Shown here: positions 4,953 through 5,783 of the stretch, piece by piece
How the letters are laid out: each line of letters starts with the position of its first letter
How positions within the stretch are numbered: the first letter of the stretch is position 1
Origin: Cyclobacteriaceae bacterium
GTDB lineage: Bacteria; Bacteroidota; Bacteroidia; Cytophagales; Cyclobacteriaceae
Length of the DNA: 5,783 bases
Direction: 5' to 3'
Assembly: GCA_030637245.1 (NCBI GenBank)
Contig: DAOVVI010000131.1
Span: 1 to 5,783, forward strand
Made by a program: the position numbers and the translations under genes
Notes under the pieces: generated by a model
What the model saw: the letters and a program-made list of their open reading frames with translations, nothing else
Told to the model about the DNA's origin: nothing
Databases searched by the model: none

Positions 4953-5783
4953 TTAAAGATCCTTGATCCACTCTTTTATTATTTCAATGGACGGTTTTGT
5001 TCCTTTACTTTTTACTTTATATTCTGCCAGAACTACAGCAGGAGTCTCTGTGATGCCAAAGGTAGCCAATTGATTTTTATCGGTAATCATTTTTACATTG
5101 ATTTGCTGCCCCAGCTCTTCACTCGCCCTTTTTACCTCTGAAATAAGCTCACGACATTCTTCCTCGCTTTCGCCTAAAATAAAAACTTCTCCTTTCTTAG
5201 ATTTGATTTTAAGTTTCAGCTTTTCATTGATTCGTTTTTGAATAGCCGCAATCAACTCCTGTTTTGGTGGAATTTGTGATACAAAGGCAATTTTACCATC
5301 AATACAAATCGTAGGAATGTTTTTCACCATGAGTGATGACATGAAGGTAACAGCTTCAAGTTTTTTGATAGCATGTTCCCGCCACTCTACAATTCCTTCA
5401 AAATGTGGTGTAATCCTTTTTACAGCCTCTACCATGTATTGACACGGAGCACATGATTGAGAATCAAGGGTGATCACATCAACGATAACTTTGTCAGCCT
5501 GTCCATAATCTTTCATGTTGAGCAAATCAAGTTTTGATTGCTCTCTTTCCAAAGCGCGTACGACATCCTGTTGGTATGGGTTGTGGACCAGTTCGGTAAC
5601 AGCCTTTACATTTTCAATCGGCGTATCCATAGGCAAATCGCAGCCGGGAGCAAGAATAAATCCTTTATTGCCTCCTAAATCCATACATTCCAATGCATTT
5701 TCCTGAACATCATTTTGGTCACCCATTAGCATGACTACAGTCAATTTGATGTTACCACCAAAACTAATATTATGTTTTAGCGC
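4953..5783 (-). CDS. UroD-like (MtaA/MtbA-type) methyltransferase C-terminus fused to two thioredoxin-fold domains, 5' end beyond the window
   Basis: The frame stays open to the window edge, and the codon at 5744-5742 is an internal TTG leucine, so the N-terminus is outside. Of the 276 visible residues, the first 65 or so match the end of the uroporphyrinogen decarboxylase family, with GGNKGFILAPGCDLP (37-51) then TPIENVKAV (54-62). The Cys in APGC is the C-terminal zinc ligand of corrinoid-type methyltransferases (MtaA, MtbA) and argues against a haem-biosynthesis decarboxylase. Residues 98-185 form a thioredoxin-like domain with CAPC (111-114) and a cis-Pro site in NIPTICIDG (155-163). Residues 198-276 resemble the small thioredoxin_3 family, with FGITETPAV (242-250), but its redox motif is reduced to one Cys (Cys210, in GESEEEC). 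The domains are joined in one continuous frame. The likely role is methyl transfer linked to thiol or disulfide redox chemistry, and the substrate is unknown. A corrinoid protein gene may lie upstream. Confidence 0.82.
   Translation of the reverse strand, partial: ALKHNISFGGNIKLTVVMLMGDQNDVQENALECMDLGGNKGFILAPGCDLPMDTPIENVKAVTELVHNPYQQDVVRALEREQSKLDLLNMKDYGQADKVIVDVITLDSQSCAPCQYMVEAVKRITPHFEGIVEWREHAIKKLEAVTFMSSLMVKNIPTICIDGKIAFVSQIPPKQELIAAIQKRINEKLKLKIKSKKGEVFILGESEEECRELISEVKRASEELGQQINVKMITDKNQLATFGITETPAVVLAEYKVKSKGTKPSIEIIKEWIKDL

Noticed and set aside
5742..5744. Start codon at 5744 for a 263-residue thioredoxin-like protein
   Set aside because: The codon is TTG, and the frame continues upstream to the window edge with family-consistent residues (FGGN before it). 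The UroD-like homology also spans this point, so it is an internal leucine.
4953..5783. Haem-biosynthesis uroporphyrinogen decarboxylase (hemE)
   Set aside because: The APGCDLP motif with its Cys is typical of the zinc methyltransferase branch, and the thioredoxin fusion and neighbouring methyl-transfer genes do not fit haem synthesis.

Overview
The window most likely comes from an anaerobic or facultative Bacteroidota-type bacterium. The evidence is indirect: AT-rich intergenic DNA, A-rich start regions without clear Shine-Dalgarno sites, a lipoprotein-type sulfatase of the kind abundant in that phylum, and intergenic palindromes and short repeats. No rRNA, tRNA, CRISPR array or transposase gene is visible, and taxonomy is an inference.

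Left part, plus strand: the 3' end of moaE (molybdopterin synthase large subunit, 1-333) is followed, after 108 bp, by a complete type I sulfatase lipoprotein gene (442-1821). A 292-bp convergent gap (1822-2113) holds a perfect GC-rich palindrome and nothing clearly coding.

Right part, minus strand, read from the right edge: (a) the 3' part of a gene whose product fuses the C-terminus of a uroporphyrinogen-decarboxylase-like (MtaA/MtbA-type) methyltransferase to two thioredoxin-fold domains (4953 to beyond 5783); (b) a 318-bp non-coding gap rich in inverted and tandem repeats; (c) a stand-alone zinc homocysteine S-methyltransferase (3753-4634); (d) a CobW/COG0523 GTPase (2827-3756); (e) a stand-alone protein related to the activation domain of cobalamin-dependent methionine synthase, with a C-terminal cysteine cluster (2114-2827). 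Genes c, d and e are tightly coupled by ATGA and TAATG overlaps.

Together the minus-strand genes look like a corrinoid-linked methyl-transfer module. A UroD-like zinc methyltransferase would act on a methylated donor or corrinoid protein, a homocysteine methyltransferase would accept methyl groups to make methionine, an AdoMet-binding activation-like protein would rescue oxidised corrinoid, thioredoxin domains would supply redox chemistry, and the GTPase would handle a metal or cofactor. No corrinoid-binding domain or folate-binding domain lies in the window, so the methyl donor and the corrinoid carrier must be outside it or elsewhere. The substrate is unknown. The most unusual element is the UroD-like/thioredoxin fusion beside this set.
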